Source of the DNA: Echinicola salinicaeni
Lineage (GTDB): Bacteria; Bacteroidota; Bacteroidia; Cytophagales; Cyclobacteriaceae
Reading direction: 5' to 3'
Length of the DNA stretch: 64,000 bases
NCBI RefSeq assembly: GCF_014280965.1
Contig: NZ_JACODZ010000002.1
Span: 248,001 to 312,000 of the forward strand
The position numbers and the translations under genes are program-made. This document shows, piece after piece, positions 32,628 to 40,925 of the stretch. Numbering within the stretch: the first letter of the stretch is position 1; each line of letters opens with the position of its first letter. Below the pieces are notes generated by a model. That model worked only from the letters and a program-made list of their open reading frames with translations. It was not told where the DNA came from and searched no databases.

Positions 32628-33968
32628 ATGAAAAAATTTAACATTTTGCTGGCAATTCTGTGTATGAACTTGTTTGCAGCGAATGCCCAATCCTCCAATG
32701 ATGGTGGAGCAGTAAAAGGAAAAAAAGAGCTACGATTTAACTTGAATCAAGATGGTAGTCATTATGTGAAAGGGACTTTTTTGGTGCAGACTTGGCTGAG
32801 ATATACCCAGGCTAATCCTGGCACGGAGGTTTTTGGAACGGCAGATGATCATATTCTGGATATAGGCTTAAGGAGGACCAGGCTTCAGCTTTTTGGACAA
32901 TTGACAGATAGGGTGTTTTTTTATACGCAGTTTGGACAAAATAACCTGTCCTACAAGTCACCAAGGAAACAGGGGTTGTTTTTTCATGATGCATTGGGCG
33001 AATACAAAGTCGTAAATGAAAAGCTTTCCATAGGAAGTGGATTGACTGGCTGGAATGGTGTTTCCAGATTTTCTTCGCCCTCTATTGGTTCATTACTTAC
33101 TTTGGATGCGCCTTTATTCCAGCAGGCTACCAATGATGTCAATGATCAGTTTATTAGGAAGTTCAGTGTTTATGCAAAGGGCCAGTTCGGAAAATTGGAT
33201 TATCGATTGGCTGTTTCAAAGCCCATGGCTATTCAAAACTCTACTGTTCAAGGTAGTGAATTGAGAGAAAATGCCACTTTTTCTTCAGAGCCTAGTTATG
33301 CTCAGGTTCATGGATACTTTAAATACATGTTTTTGGATAAAGAATCCAATACAAGCCCTTACCATGCTGGTTCCTATTTAGGGTCGAAAAACGTATTTAA
33401 TATAGGAGCAGGATTTATGACCCAAAAAGATGCCATGTGGCATGAAGCGGAAAACGGGGTGGATACGGTTAGGACAAATTTGTCCTTATTAGCCGTGGAT
33501 GTGTTTTATGATAAACCATTAAATCCAACTAAGGGAAATGCGATCACTGCTTATGTTTCTTTTAGCTCCAATGACTATGGGAAGAATTATATCCGGAATA
33601 TTGGGGCAATGAATCCAGCGACTGGCACCAATGCTGAAGGAAGCTATAATGGAGCAGGAAATGCTTTCCCTACTATTGGGACAGGTAATACTTTTTACGG
33701 ACAGTTTGCTTATTTGTTTGAAAGGGACTTGCTAGGAGGGGCTGGTACTTTGCAGCCTTATATCTCCAGTCAGTATTCCGATTTTGACCTGTTTTCTGAT
33801 CCCATGGTAATGTATGACGGAGGTGTGAATTGGTTGATTAATGGAAACAAGGCAAAGCTTTCCTTGAACTATCAAAGTCGCCCAATTTTTACAATGAACA
33901 CTGCGGGTGAATATATTAGTAGTGATAGAAAAGGAATGATGGTGATACAGTTTCAAGTAGCTATATAA
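32628..33968 (+). CDS. Outer-membrane porin (phosphate-porin O/P-like)
   Basis: 446 residues from the ATG at 32628, chosen because the signal peptide (MKKFNILLAILCMNLFAANAQ) starts there. Alternating aromatic beta strands run through the mature part and end MMVIQFQVAI. The N-terminal LRFNLNQDGSHYVKGTFLVQTWLRYTQ and RRTRLQLFGQLTDRVFFYTQFG segments resemble Bacteroidota porins of the OprP/OprO-like group. It likely forms a passive channel; selectivity is unknown. Monocistronic, with a terminator dyad right after it. Confidence 0.8.
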   Translation: MKKFNILLAILCMNLFAANAQSSNDGGAVKGKKELRFNLNQDGSHYVKGTFLVQTWLRYTQANPGTEVFGTADDHILDIGLRRTRLQLFGQLTDRVFFYTQFGQNNLSYKSPRKQGLFFHDALGEYKVVNEKLSIGSGLTGWNGVSRFSSPSIGSLLTLDAPLFQQATNDVNDQFIRKFSVYAKGQFGKLDYRLAVSKPMAIQNSTVQGSELRENATFSSEPSYAQVHGYFKYMFLDKESNTSPYHAGSYLGSKNVFNIGAGFMTQKDAMWHEAENGVDTVRTNLSLLAVDVFYDKPLNPTKGNAITAYVSFSSNDYGKNYIRNIGAMNPATGTNAEGSYNGAGNAFPTIGTGNTFYGQFAYLFERDLLGGAGTLQPYISSQYSDFDLFSDPMVMYDGGVNWLINGNKAKLSLNYQSRPIFTMNTAGEYISSDRKGMMVIQFQVAI

Positions 33969-33994
33969 GAACCAGTGTTTTTAAGAAACAAAAT

Positions 33995-34023
33995 GTCCTG
34001 AAGGCCCATACGCTCTTCAGGAC
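33995..34023. terminator. Bidirectional terminator between convergent genes
   Basis: GTCCTGAAG / CTTCAGGAC stem with an 11-base loop, 27 bases after the porin stop and 8 before the end of the opposite operon. A-rich and T-rich flanks are modest on both sides. Confidence 0.65.
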
Positions 34024-34030
34024 GCTTTGT

Positions 34031-35113
34031 TTAAAGTTTAAAGGCTTTGATTATTCCAATGTTTAGTCTATTGCTATGATGGATCTGGTTGCCGTTTAAA
34101 TTTTGATAAAGCGGGTTTTGCCAAAGAAAACTCAAGGTCCAGTCTTTTCTGTTGACGTCCAGTCCCACTTGGGCAAAAAGGACATTGCCCCCTGTAAGGT
34201 TCTGTTGTTCCTTTTCCCAAGTATCCTTGTTCGCTTGTTCATAATAGCCACCGATATTTGGAACCAATAAAAAGTCTTTCATGATAGAAATCTGGTGGAA
34301 GCCAATCAGGTTGGCATTTAGGCTATTCCCAAATTGATAGTTTTGGGCTCCCTCGGATGATTTTTTATAGCTAAATCCAGCATTTAGACCTGTTTTGATA
34401 TAGAATAATTGGTAGTTGATCCTTGCGATATAACTCCATGAACCGGTCTCCGGCTGGATAATGGGGTCAATCAAAGTCCCATTATTGGCTACTCTTTTTG
34501 ATTGCCCGCTAGGAGCGGAAATAGCCATACCAGGACGGAAAGTATGACGGGCTTTTGTATTATAAACATAAAGGATACGGTCTACAGCAAGCGTAAGGTC
34601 TCCCCAGCCATGGACTGAAATAGTGGTGTCCTGAACGGGATTGGGAAGCTCAAGCATTTTCTCATAGTGCACCTTATTGGATTCGTAAGGCAATAAGAAG
34701 GTGAAATTCCATTTGTTTTTGAACATAAAATTCCCTCTTAACTCTACTGTTTGGTAAGTCTCCCAGTCTTGGTCTGTTTTGTTGACATAAAGGCCAGCAC
34801 CTTCCGGTTCATGCATGACGATCATATCCTGATTGAGCTGGTCAAATCCCACGACCTTAGCATTTGGACTATATTTAGCAGTAGCCCCGTTTTGAAAAGC
34901 ATTGGCCAAGTAGCTGTTGGCAACGGGAGGCGGTGAGGTATAACCATACTGGTCATAGCTTCCAAAGGATCTATGCCTGTAAAATAGGCCAATATAACTT
35001 CTGTTGTTTAGCAAACTATATTCAAAGAAATTACAACTGTCACAAGCTTTGGCTTCCTTTGAAAAAAGAGGCAAAGCTATTATAAACAGTAATAGAAGCG
35101 TATGTTTTTTCAT
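34031..35113 (-). CDS. Outer-membrane beta-barrel protein with N-terminal CxxC
   Basis: 360 residues with a signal peptide (about 1-23) directly followed by CDSCNFFEY (Cys24, Cys27), so the mature protein begins with a Cys pair. The rest is alternating beta-strand sequence typical of a small barrel (for example WNFTFLLPYESNKVHYE and LTLSFLWQNPLYQNLNGNQ). Proteins like this are often annotated only as transporter. It is the last gene of a four-gene operon (10-base gap from the diheme gene upstream), so a link to metal or electron handling at the outer membrane is plausible. I assign no specific function. Confidence 0.65.
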   Translation of the reverse strand: MKKHTLLLLFIIALPLFSKEAKACDSCNFFEYSLLNNRSYIGLFYRHRSFGSYDQYGYTSPPPVANSYLANAFQNGATAKYSPNAKVVGFDQLNQDMIVMHEPEGAGLYVNKTDQDWETYQTVELRGNFMFKNKWNFTFLLPYESNKVHYEKMLELPNPVQDTTISVHGWGDLTLAVDRILYVYNTKARHTFRPGMAISAPSGQSKRVANNGTLIDPIIQPETGSWSYIARINYQLFYIKTGLNAGFSYKKSSEGAQNYQFGNSLNANLIGFHQISIMKDFLLVPNIGGYYEQANKDTWEKEQQNLTGGNVLFAQVGLDVNRKDWTLSFLWQNPLYQNLNGNQIHHSNRLNIGIIKAFKL

Positions 35114-35123
35114 GTTTTGGTGC

Positions 35124-36182
35124 TTACTTTTGGTAAGCTTTATTATTAATGAATTTGTAATCAGTCAGGGTTTCCAAAAAGGCAAGCAAATCAGCTCTTT
35201 CGTCCGCATTTAATTGGATTCCCATTTTCAGTTCTGGAGCAAGGCTTTCATTTACTTTTATGCCATGCTCATAATGGTTCAGCACTTCTTCCAGGTCGAC
35301 AAAGCGTCCATCATGCATATAAGGAGCAGTCAAAGCGATATTCCTTAGACTTGGGGTTTTAAATGCTCCTTTGTCCTTCTCATCAAAGGAAATCCTGTAT
35401 CGACCAAGGTAAATGCCCTCAAGTTCTGTCGGATTAGGATAGCTAATGTCAAGTCCGTTATTATGGTATTCCAAGTCGGTAAAAAGCCCTTCTGTATGAC
35501 AGCTGCTGCAATGCTTTTGATAGAGTTGATAACCCCGGATTTCCGAACTATCGAATATTGCTTCTTTCCGTTTCCATTGATCATATTTGCTGTCCTGAGA
35601 AATCAATGAACGCACAAACTGGGCTAGGGCTCTACCGATCAGGGAACTGGTGATGCTATCTGTTTCAAAAGCAGCTTCGAACATTTCCGTATATTGGGCA
35701 CTGCCATTGAGGTAGTGAATAATTTCCTTTAGATCTGCGGCCATTTCATCAGGATGGGTGAGCGGGCCAAAAACCAATGATTCTAAGTTGGCCGCTCCGC
35801 CGTCCCAGAATAGCCCCTTATGCCAGGCCAAATTAAATAGGGGAGGAGAATTCCGGTGAAGCTTTTTCCCTGAAACTCCCTGATCTGAAAGTGCCAACCC
35901 ATCTGAAAAGGCTAGGTCTGGAGCATGACAAGTGGCACAGGATACTTCACCGTTTTGCGAAAGTGTCGGCTCATAAAAAAGTGTTTTTCCCAAAAGTATT
36001 CCTTCCTTGCTCATTGGGTTTCTTTCCAATTGCGGGAAGGTTTCTTGCTGTAATGAAGAGGCAAGGACAGGAGTAAAGAACTCAGGTCCTTGCCTTTCAT
36101 TTGGGGATGGATTGTCCAGGCAGGAACTTAATGGTACCAATGCAATGAACAATAAGTGATTTATGTTTTTTATGATATTCAC
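35124..36182 (-). CDS. Diheme cytochrome c peroxidase/MauG-family lipoprotein (copy 1)
   Basis: 352 residues with a lipoprotein signal (LSSC, Cys21). Two c-type heme sites: CATCH (82-86) and CSSCH (225-229). TAPYMHDGRF (285-294), with Met289/His290, is the signature near the C-terminal heme of bacterial CcP/MauG proteins; ALAQFVRSLISQDSKYDQW is also typical. Members reduce H2O2 or, as in MauG and MbnH, use it to oxidise a partner protein. The gene lies 18 bases after an MbnP-like gene in the same operon, so the MbnH role is the best guess. Confidence 0.88.
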   Translation of the reverse strand: MNIIKNINHLLFIALVPLSSCLDNPSPNERQGPEFFTPVLASSLQQETFPQLERNPMSKEGILLGKTLFYEPTLSQNGEVSCATCHAPDLAFSDGLALSDQGVSGKKLHRNSPPLFNLAWHKGLFWDGGAANLESLVFGPLTHPDEMAADLKEIIHYLNGSAQYTEMFEAAFETDSITSSLIGRALAQFVRSLISQDSKYDQWKRKEAIFDSSEIRGYQLYQKHCSSCHTEGLFTDLEYHNNGLDISYPNPTELEGIYLGRYRISFDEKDKGAFKTPSLRNIALTAPYMHDGRFVDLEEVLNHYEHGIKVNESLAPELKMGIQLNADERADLLAFLETLTDYKFINNKAYQK

Positions 36183-36200
36183 TTTCTGTCTGAAATGGAA

Positions 36201-36947
36201 TTATTTTAAACTGAATAGCCCTTCCTTATAGTTATTGGCAATCTGAATGGCTACATCTCCACCCATGATGCTGGTGTTTTCCAGTTCATGAATTTTGATG
36301 GAATTTGGATTGATAAACAATTCGCTTAATTCGGCTTCCAAATCCAGGTTTATACTGGCATTGCTTCCTAGGTTTTTGCCTTTTGCCTCAAGATTGATGC
36401 TGATAGCCTTGAAGTTTTGCTCATTTTCAGGGTTATTATTGCCGATATGAACGATTAAACCTGAACGGTCACTGGACTGGTATTCCCATACTCCTTCCAA
36501 TACCAAAAATTTGTATCCTGTATTCCAGTTCCAAACCATGTCATTGTTCGGATCCAGGTCACCAACTTGATCGGTGGAAAGGTTTCTGGCTTTGTCTATG
36601 CCTATAAAAAAGGTCAATTTATCATATTCAGCTGTGGGAAGGGTTACACTAAACTCCTTTTTGCCAGCTTGGTCAATCAGGAAATACCCATCTTCAATTT
36701 TGTATGCAGCATCATTCTGGCTGTTTTCAAATGTGATGTTGGAGATATAGTATTTGAATTTCCTTGGAATAAAGCTTTCTCCGGCTGGAAGCGTGTAGGT
36801 TTGATTTTTCAATTCAATCTCCTCTCCATTAAAGAGATGAGTAAATGAAAAATTCACTTCTGTTTCAGCTGGAATTCGGTCTTTGTCATCGTTTTGACAA
36901 GCTGTAAATCCGATGATGGACAATAATAGTATGGCTAATTTTTTCAT
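36201..36947 (-). CDS. MbnP-like lipoprotein (candidate copper-binding protein)
   Basis: 248 residues with a lipoprotein signal (GFTAC, Cys17). Conserved MbnP-like features are FSFTHLFNGEEI (His37), PRKFKYYISNITF, LTFFIGID and the block GDLDPNNDMVWNWNTGYKF (about 129-147) with Trp139 and Trp141. In studied MbnP/MbnH pairs a diheme enzyme converts one Trp of the partner to kynurenine, creating a copper site. Here the gene sits directly between two diheme enzyme genes (9- and 18-base gaps). Which Trp would be modified cannot be decided without alignment. Location would be the periplasm or outer-membrane face. Confidence 0.8.
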   Translation of the reverse strand: MKKLAILLLSIIGFTACQNDDKDRIPAETEVNFSFTHLFNGEEIELKNQTYTLPAGESFIPRKFKYYISNITFENSQNDAAYKIEDGYFLIDQAGKKEFSVTLPTAEYDKLTFFIGIDKARNLSTDQVGDLDPNNDMVWNWNTGYKFLVLEGVWEYQSSDRSGLIVHIGNNNPENEQNFKAISINLEAKGKNLGSNASINLDLEAELSELFINPNSIKIHELENTSIMGGDVAIQIANNYKEGLFSLK

Positions 36948-36956
36948 TTTAATGTC

Positions 36957-38096
36957 TTATTTAAAAGGGTCCGAGAATTTCGGGTTGGTAATAAATTTTT
37001 CGTCTGTAAGGGTGTGGAGAAAGGCGATGATGGCCTCTTTTTCACTGTCAGAAAGATGGAGCTTTATATCTTCTCCTGGCTTGATTGGTTCATTGCTGGC
37101 CTCAAGGATAAGGATATCTAGATTGCTGTTCATCTGTATGTGCTCATTATAATGATCGAGCACTTGCTCCAGTGTTTCAAAGCGCCCATCGTGCATATAA
37201 GGCGCCGTTAGCGCTATATTTCTAAGGGTTGGGGCTTTGAATTTTCCTCTATCGGTATCCTTTCCTGTGACTGATGCCAGTCCTTGATTTAGATGCTCAT
37301 CCATATCCAGGCCGTTATTGTGAAATCCAAGAAATCCATTGCGATCACCAGAGGTCAGGAACCCCAGATGACAGTCGCCACAGTTACCTCCTCTTATCTG
37401 AAGGGAAGGATCAGGATGGGTAAAGAAGAGTTCCATTCCCGCTTGTTCTGTGGGACTAAGCGCTATCTCGCCCTTTATCCATTGATCAAATTTGGAATCG
37501 CCTGAAATTAGCGTTCTCATAAATTGAGCGATGGCTTTACCAATAAATTCAGGACGGATTTGATCCGTTTCAAAGGCTGTTTTAAAGCGCTCAGGATAGT
37601 CTTGGTCAGCCTGAAGTCTAGCGACAGCTTCACCGATTTCCAAGTTCATTTCACGAATGTCTGAGATGGGTTCCAAAGCTTGTTCTTCTAGCGTCTTGGC
37701 CCTGCCATCCCAAAAGAACCGTGAGGTCCAGTGGAGGTTGGCCAGTGACATGGAGTTTTTGTCTCCCATTTTTCCATTCACCCCTTCGCTAAACTGTAGC
37801 CCATCAGTAAAGGCTTTGGACTGTTGGTGACAGGAGGCACAAGAGACAGTGCCATCTGCTGATAGTTGTTTATCATAAAACAACATTCTCCCAAGCTCCA
37901 CACCTTTTTCTGTCAATGGGTTATCGGCAGGCATGGGGATATTATTTGGGAAGTATTCTGGATGCTGTAATGTTAGTGCAGGGTTTTGTGGCGTAGGTTC
38001 TTCAGGGGAAGAATCGTCACAGGCCCATAACATTGCACACACAGATAACCATCCAAGGAAATGAAGGATAGTGTACCGCATATACATAGGATACAA
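36957..38096 (-). CDS. Diheme cytochrome c peroxidase/MauG-family lipoprotein (copy 2)
   Basis: 379 residues, first gene of the operon. A lipoprotein signal ends MLWAC (Cys26); three ATGs (codons 1, 4 and 6) are possible starts. Heme sites are CASCH (86-90) and CGDCH (239-243), followed by TLRNIALTAPYMHDGRFETLEQVLDHY, matching copy 1. Identity to copy 1 is visible along the chain, but spacing differs around the second heme (insert SLQIRGGNCGDCH). It is expected to carry H2O2-dependent peroxidase or partner-oxidising activity. Two paralogues around one MbnP-like gene suggest divided or sequential roles. Confidence 0.88.
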   Translation of the reverse strand: MYPMYMRYTILHFLGWLSVCAMLWACDDSSPEEPTPQNPALTLQHPEYFPNNIPMPADNPLTEKGVELGRMLFYDKQLSADGTVSCASCHQQSKAFTDGLQFSEGVNGKMGDKNSMSLANLHWTSRFFWDGRAKTLEEQALEPISDIREMNLEIGEAVARLQADQDYPERFKTAFETDQIRPEFIGKAIAQFMRTLISGDSKFDQWIKGEIALSPTEQAGMELFFTHPDPSLQIRGGNCGDCHLGFLTSGDRNGFLGFHNNGLDMDEHLNQGLASVTGKDTDRGKFKAPTLRNIALTAPYMHDGRFETLEQVLDHYNEHIQMNSNLDILILEASNEPIKPGEDIKLHLSDSEKEAIIAFLHTLTDEKFITNPKFSDPFK

Positions 38097-38370
38097 TTGA
38101 CCTAAACATTAAGCTTAAGCCTGTTAATAAATTGATTGTAATGCTCTAAATAAGATCACCGTTTTGTAGCAACTGAGTGACTGAAAAGATCCCAGTTTGG
38201 CTTAATATTTCCTACAAAATTGTAGAGGATAGCCTTCAATCTCAGTGCTTGTGATCGGATATTTAGAGGAATGAGGTAACAAATTATGTCAATAAAAGGA
38301 TATTAAAGCCTCAACAAGTCAAGGAGTAAAATATCATAGTTTAACTATTGATTCTGTTACCTAAGAAATA

Positions 38371-38751
38371 TTAGGCAATACCTTTTGGGGGATGAAAAAT
38401 GTCTTTGGTCAGGAAGTTTACATTACTTTCCTGATAGGCTGATTTTGCCTTAAAATTAATCAATTGCGCTTTATTGAAAGCGATAAAGTTGTCATGAATG
38501 ATGTAAATCCCAAAGTCACGGCTAAAATCTATTGCTCCGGGTTGCTGTTCTTTTTGTTCTTGTGCGGCTTTAAGCTTTTCAGCCAAAAAGCATTTTCCGT
38601 CACAATTCATTTCAGGTCTTTCCTTATTGACACAGAAATTCTCAGTTATATATTCCTTGTTAATGGCGTAATCCATTTGGATCACCGAAAAGATCATGCT
38701 GTTGAGCACAATGACCATAGAAAGCCATATATGGAACAAGGTGTTTACCAT
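38371..38751 (-). CDS. Small membrane protein with CxxxC motif
   Basis: A 126-residue protein of no family that I can name. One N-terminal hydrophobic segment (about residues 5-27) is followed by YITENFCVNKERPEMNCDGKCFLAEKLKAAQ, with Cys40, Cys50 and Cys54, a pattern I associate with small uncharacterised Bacteroidota proteins often near metal-transport genes. It precedes the diheme/MbnP operon by 274 bases on the same strand and might be expressed with it. Metal binding is a guess based on the cysteines and neighbours. Confidence 0.6.
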   Translation of the reverse strand: MVNTLFHIWLSMVIVLNSMIFSVIQMDYAINKEYITENFCVNKERPEMNCDGKCFLAEKLKAAQEQKEQQPGAIDFSRDFGIYIIHDNFIAFNKAQLINFKAKSAYQESNVNFLTKDIFHPPKGIA

Positions 38752-38825
38752 TTGTGCGCAAATATAGATAAAAGCAGCTTACACTAATCAGAATTATAAT
38801 TCTTTTTGTTTTGCGAAGGTGTAAG

Positions 38826-38863
38826 AAAAATAGGCCCAAACCAGTTTGATGATTCAGGCCCTA
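38826..38863 (-). terminator. Possible terminator after hemN
   Basis: On the minus strand the arms TAGGGCCT and GGGCCTA enclose about 20 bases and are followed by TTTTT, about 45 bases past the hemN stop. The stem has one bulge. Confidence 0.4.
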
Positions 38864-38908
38864 GTGCTGGGGTTTTAAATTATTAAGTGTAATAATTTCG
38901 TCTGTAGT

Positions 38909-40258
38909 TTATATTGCCTTACTGAAGACGAACTTCTTAGATTTTTGATTTCTCATTCTATGATCAAATACTGCACAGATATTTCTGATAAAGGGCATGC
39001 CTTTCTCCAATATATTAATAGTGCCTTTCCGAATTTCTACCAATTCATCTTTCTGAAATTCCATTAATTCATTGATCGTATCCATGTGCCAATAAGTATC
39101 GATCATTTTGGCCTTTCCCTGACATATCAAGGTCATGATGGTATTCCTAGTTTGGATATCTTCCTTGGACATGAGGTGTCCTTTGGTTAACGGAAAGTGT
39201 TCCAAGCCTACCTGCTCTTTGTATAGCTCAATGTCTTTGGTGTTTTGGGCATAAGCATAGTGGATGTCGCTGATTGCACTGTTGCCTAGGCCTAGTAACA
39301 TGCTGGAGGGTTTTGGCGTATAGCCCATAAAGTTCCTGTGAAGTTGTCCCTGTTCCTTAGCTATGAATAAAGGGTCTTCCTTTAGGGCAAAGTGATCCAT
39401 GCCTACTTCAAAATAGCCCATGTCAAGTAAGAGCTGGTGGCCTTTTTCATAAAGGCTTCGCTTTTCTTCTTGTAAAGGAAGGAACTCTTCAAAACTTTTT
39501 TGGGCTGGAAAGACTGAAGGAACATGGGCATAACTATAAAAGGCAATTCTATCAGGCTTTAACCTTGCTACTTGTTCAAAAGTATTTTTGATAGTGTCCA
39601 CTGATTGGTGCGGTAAGCCATAAATCAGATCAAAGTTGATGGCCTCAAAGCCTACTAGCCTTGCATTGTCCACGGCTGTCTTTACCTTTTCAAAAGGTTG
39701 GATTCGGTGGATGGATTTTTGCACTTGCTCATCGAAATCCTGAATGCCATAACTGACCCTCTTAAAGCCAAGTAGCTTAAGGGTTACTAAATGTTCAAAA
39801 CTGGTATTGTTTGGGTGACCTTCAAAGCTCATGTCTGCATCAGGCAATAAGTCTGAACTCTGAATGATATAATTCAGCATCTCGTACAGATGCTTGGGAG
39901 AAAAGAAGGTAGGTGTGCCTCCTCCCAGATGTATTCCTGCCAATTTTGGTTTGCCGGGAAGGATTTTCAAGTATTCCTTCCATTCTTGCATAATGGCTGT
40001 TATATAAGGCTCCTCAATATCATGGTTCTTTGTGATTCTCTTATTACAACCACAATAGGTACATAGGCTTTCACAATAAGGAAGGTGGATATATAAACTG
40101 ATACCTTCTTTCTTTCCAAAGTCTTGAAACGCTTTTTGAACCGTTTTTTTCCACTGAAGTTCGTCAATATTGTTTTCCCAAAGCGGAACGGTCGGATAAC
40201 TGGTATATCTTGGGACAGCTACATTGTATTTGCGGACAAGGCTATTGAAAGTGCTCAT
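38909..40258 (-). CDS. hemN: Oxygen-independent coproporphyrinogen III oxidase
   Basis: 449 residues, a radical-SAM enzyme with CESLCTYCGC (Cys62, Cys66, Cys69 as the 4Fe-4S ligands; the following Cys71 is the HemN-specific one). Family motifs are PRYTSYPT, SLYIHLPYC, IHLGGGTPTFF and FDLIYGLPHQS. It decarboxylates coproporphyrinogen III to protoporphyrinogen IX without oxygen. An FNR-like dyad lies about 52-65 bases upstream, consistent with low-oxygen induction. It also supplies heme for the diheme proteins nearby, although no operon link is seen. Confidence 0.95.
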   Translation of the reverse strand: MSTFNSLVRKYNVAVPRYTSYPTVPLWENNIDELQWKKTVQKAFQDFGKKEGISLYIHLPYCESLCTYCGCNKRITKNHDIEEPYITAIMQEWKEYLKILPGKPKLAGIHLGGGTPTFFSPKHLYEMLNYIIQSSDLLPDADMSFEGHPNNTSFEHLVTLKLLGFKRVSYGIQDFDEQVQKSIHRIQPFEKVKTAVDNARLVGFEAINFDLIYGLPHQSVDTIKNTFEQVARLKPDRIAFYSYAHVPSVFPAQKSFEEFLPLQEEKRSLYEKGHQLLLDMGYFEVGMDHFALKEDPLFIAKEQGQLHRNFMGYTPKPSSMLLGLGNSAISDIHYAYAQNTKDIELYKEQVGLEHFPLTKGHLMSKEDIQTRNTIMTLICQGKAKMIDTYWHMDTINELMEFQKDELVEIRKGTINILEKGMPFIRNICAVFDHRMRNQKSKKFVFSKAI

Positions 40259-40309
40259 GGAATCAATTTTTATTTAAGCCAAAATTATTTAGAACAGCTT
40301 TAATAAAGT

Positions 40310-40323
40310 TTGATATCCCTCAA
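40310..40323 (-). promoter_or_regulatory. FNR/CRP-type site upstream of hemN
   Basis: TTGATatccCTCAA differs at one position from the FNR consensus TTGAT-N4-ATCAA and lies 52-65 bases before the hemN start. hemN is a classical FNR target in other bacteria; no regulator is seen here. Confidence 0.35.
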
Positions 40324-40429
40324 GCTAAAAACTGATAAAAGTCAGGTTTTTGAAGGTCGTTATTTGTTTTTCTATAAGATTTTGAAAAAGAAATGAATTT
40401 TATTTTCCCGTTAAAAGGTTGAAGATTTG

Positions 40430-40471
40430 AGAAGAAACAGCTTCCTGCCCACCTATGAAGGTGCTTCTTCT
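40430..40471 (-). terminator. Hairpin after the 94-residue gene
   Basis: Arms AGAAGAAACAGCTTC and GAAGGTGCTTCTTCT pair at 13 of 15 positions with an 11-base loop, 15 bases past the stop of the minus-strand gene. The T-tail is weak on the minus strand and stronger on the plus strand. Confidence 0.5.
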
Positions 40472-40485
40472 TTTTGTCTATGCGC

Positions 40486-40770
40486 CTATAAAAAGTGTTT
40501 TACCAATTGCTCCCATTCTTCCTCTAGGCTAAATGAAGGCTTTGGTTTACCCGCATTTCTATACCAATAGGAAGCATTCCACTGGTCACCTTCCTTGCGA
40601 TGGAGGTAGGCATGTACATAAGCTGAATCTTCATCCATCAGGTCATTAACCAAATCATGGGCATGTTCCCAATTTCCCTTCCCGTCAAACCATAATGATT
40701 CTAATTGGATGCTAAGGCCAGTTGGAGGCTGGTTATTGTCTAAGCTTTTTTTGAATTCGGATAATGTCAC
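40486..40770 (-). CDS. Conserved small hypothetical protein
   Basis: 94 residues, cytosolic, no signal. The pattern LWFDGKGNWEHAHDLVNDL followed by SAYVHAYLHRKEGDQWNASYWYRNAGKP is strongly patterned (His/Trp/Tyr) and resembles a widespread uncharacterised family in Bacteroidota and Proteobacteria. No function is known to me. The gene stands between hemN and a divergent hydrolase gene with a hairpin behind it. Confidence 0.75.
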   Translation of the reverse strand: MTLSEFKKSLDNNQPPTGLSIQLESLWFDGKGNWEHAHDLVNDLMDEDSAYVHAYLHRKEGDQWNASYWYRNAGKPKPSFSLEEEWEQLVKHFL

Positions 40771-40925
40771 GATTGCACATGTTTTTGGTGAAAACCAAAA
40801 TTAATTAATCTTCATGTAAATCCCAGTGCTAGGGAAGAAAAGCCCCAGTGATTTATAGAGATAGATTTAACTATTCTTAAGACAATAAATATGCGTTTTT
40901 AATCTCCATATGTTTTTTTTGGAGT

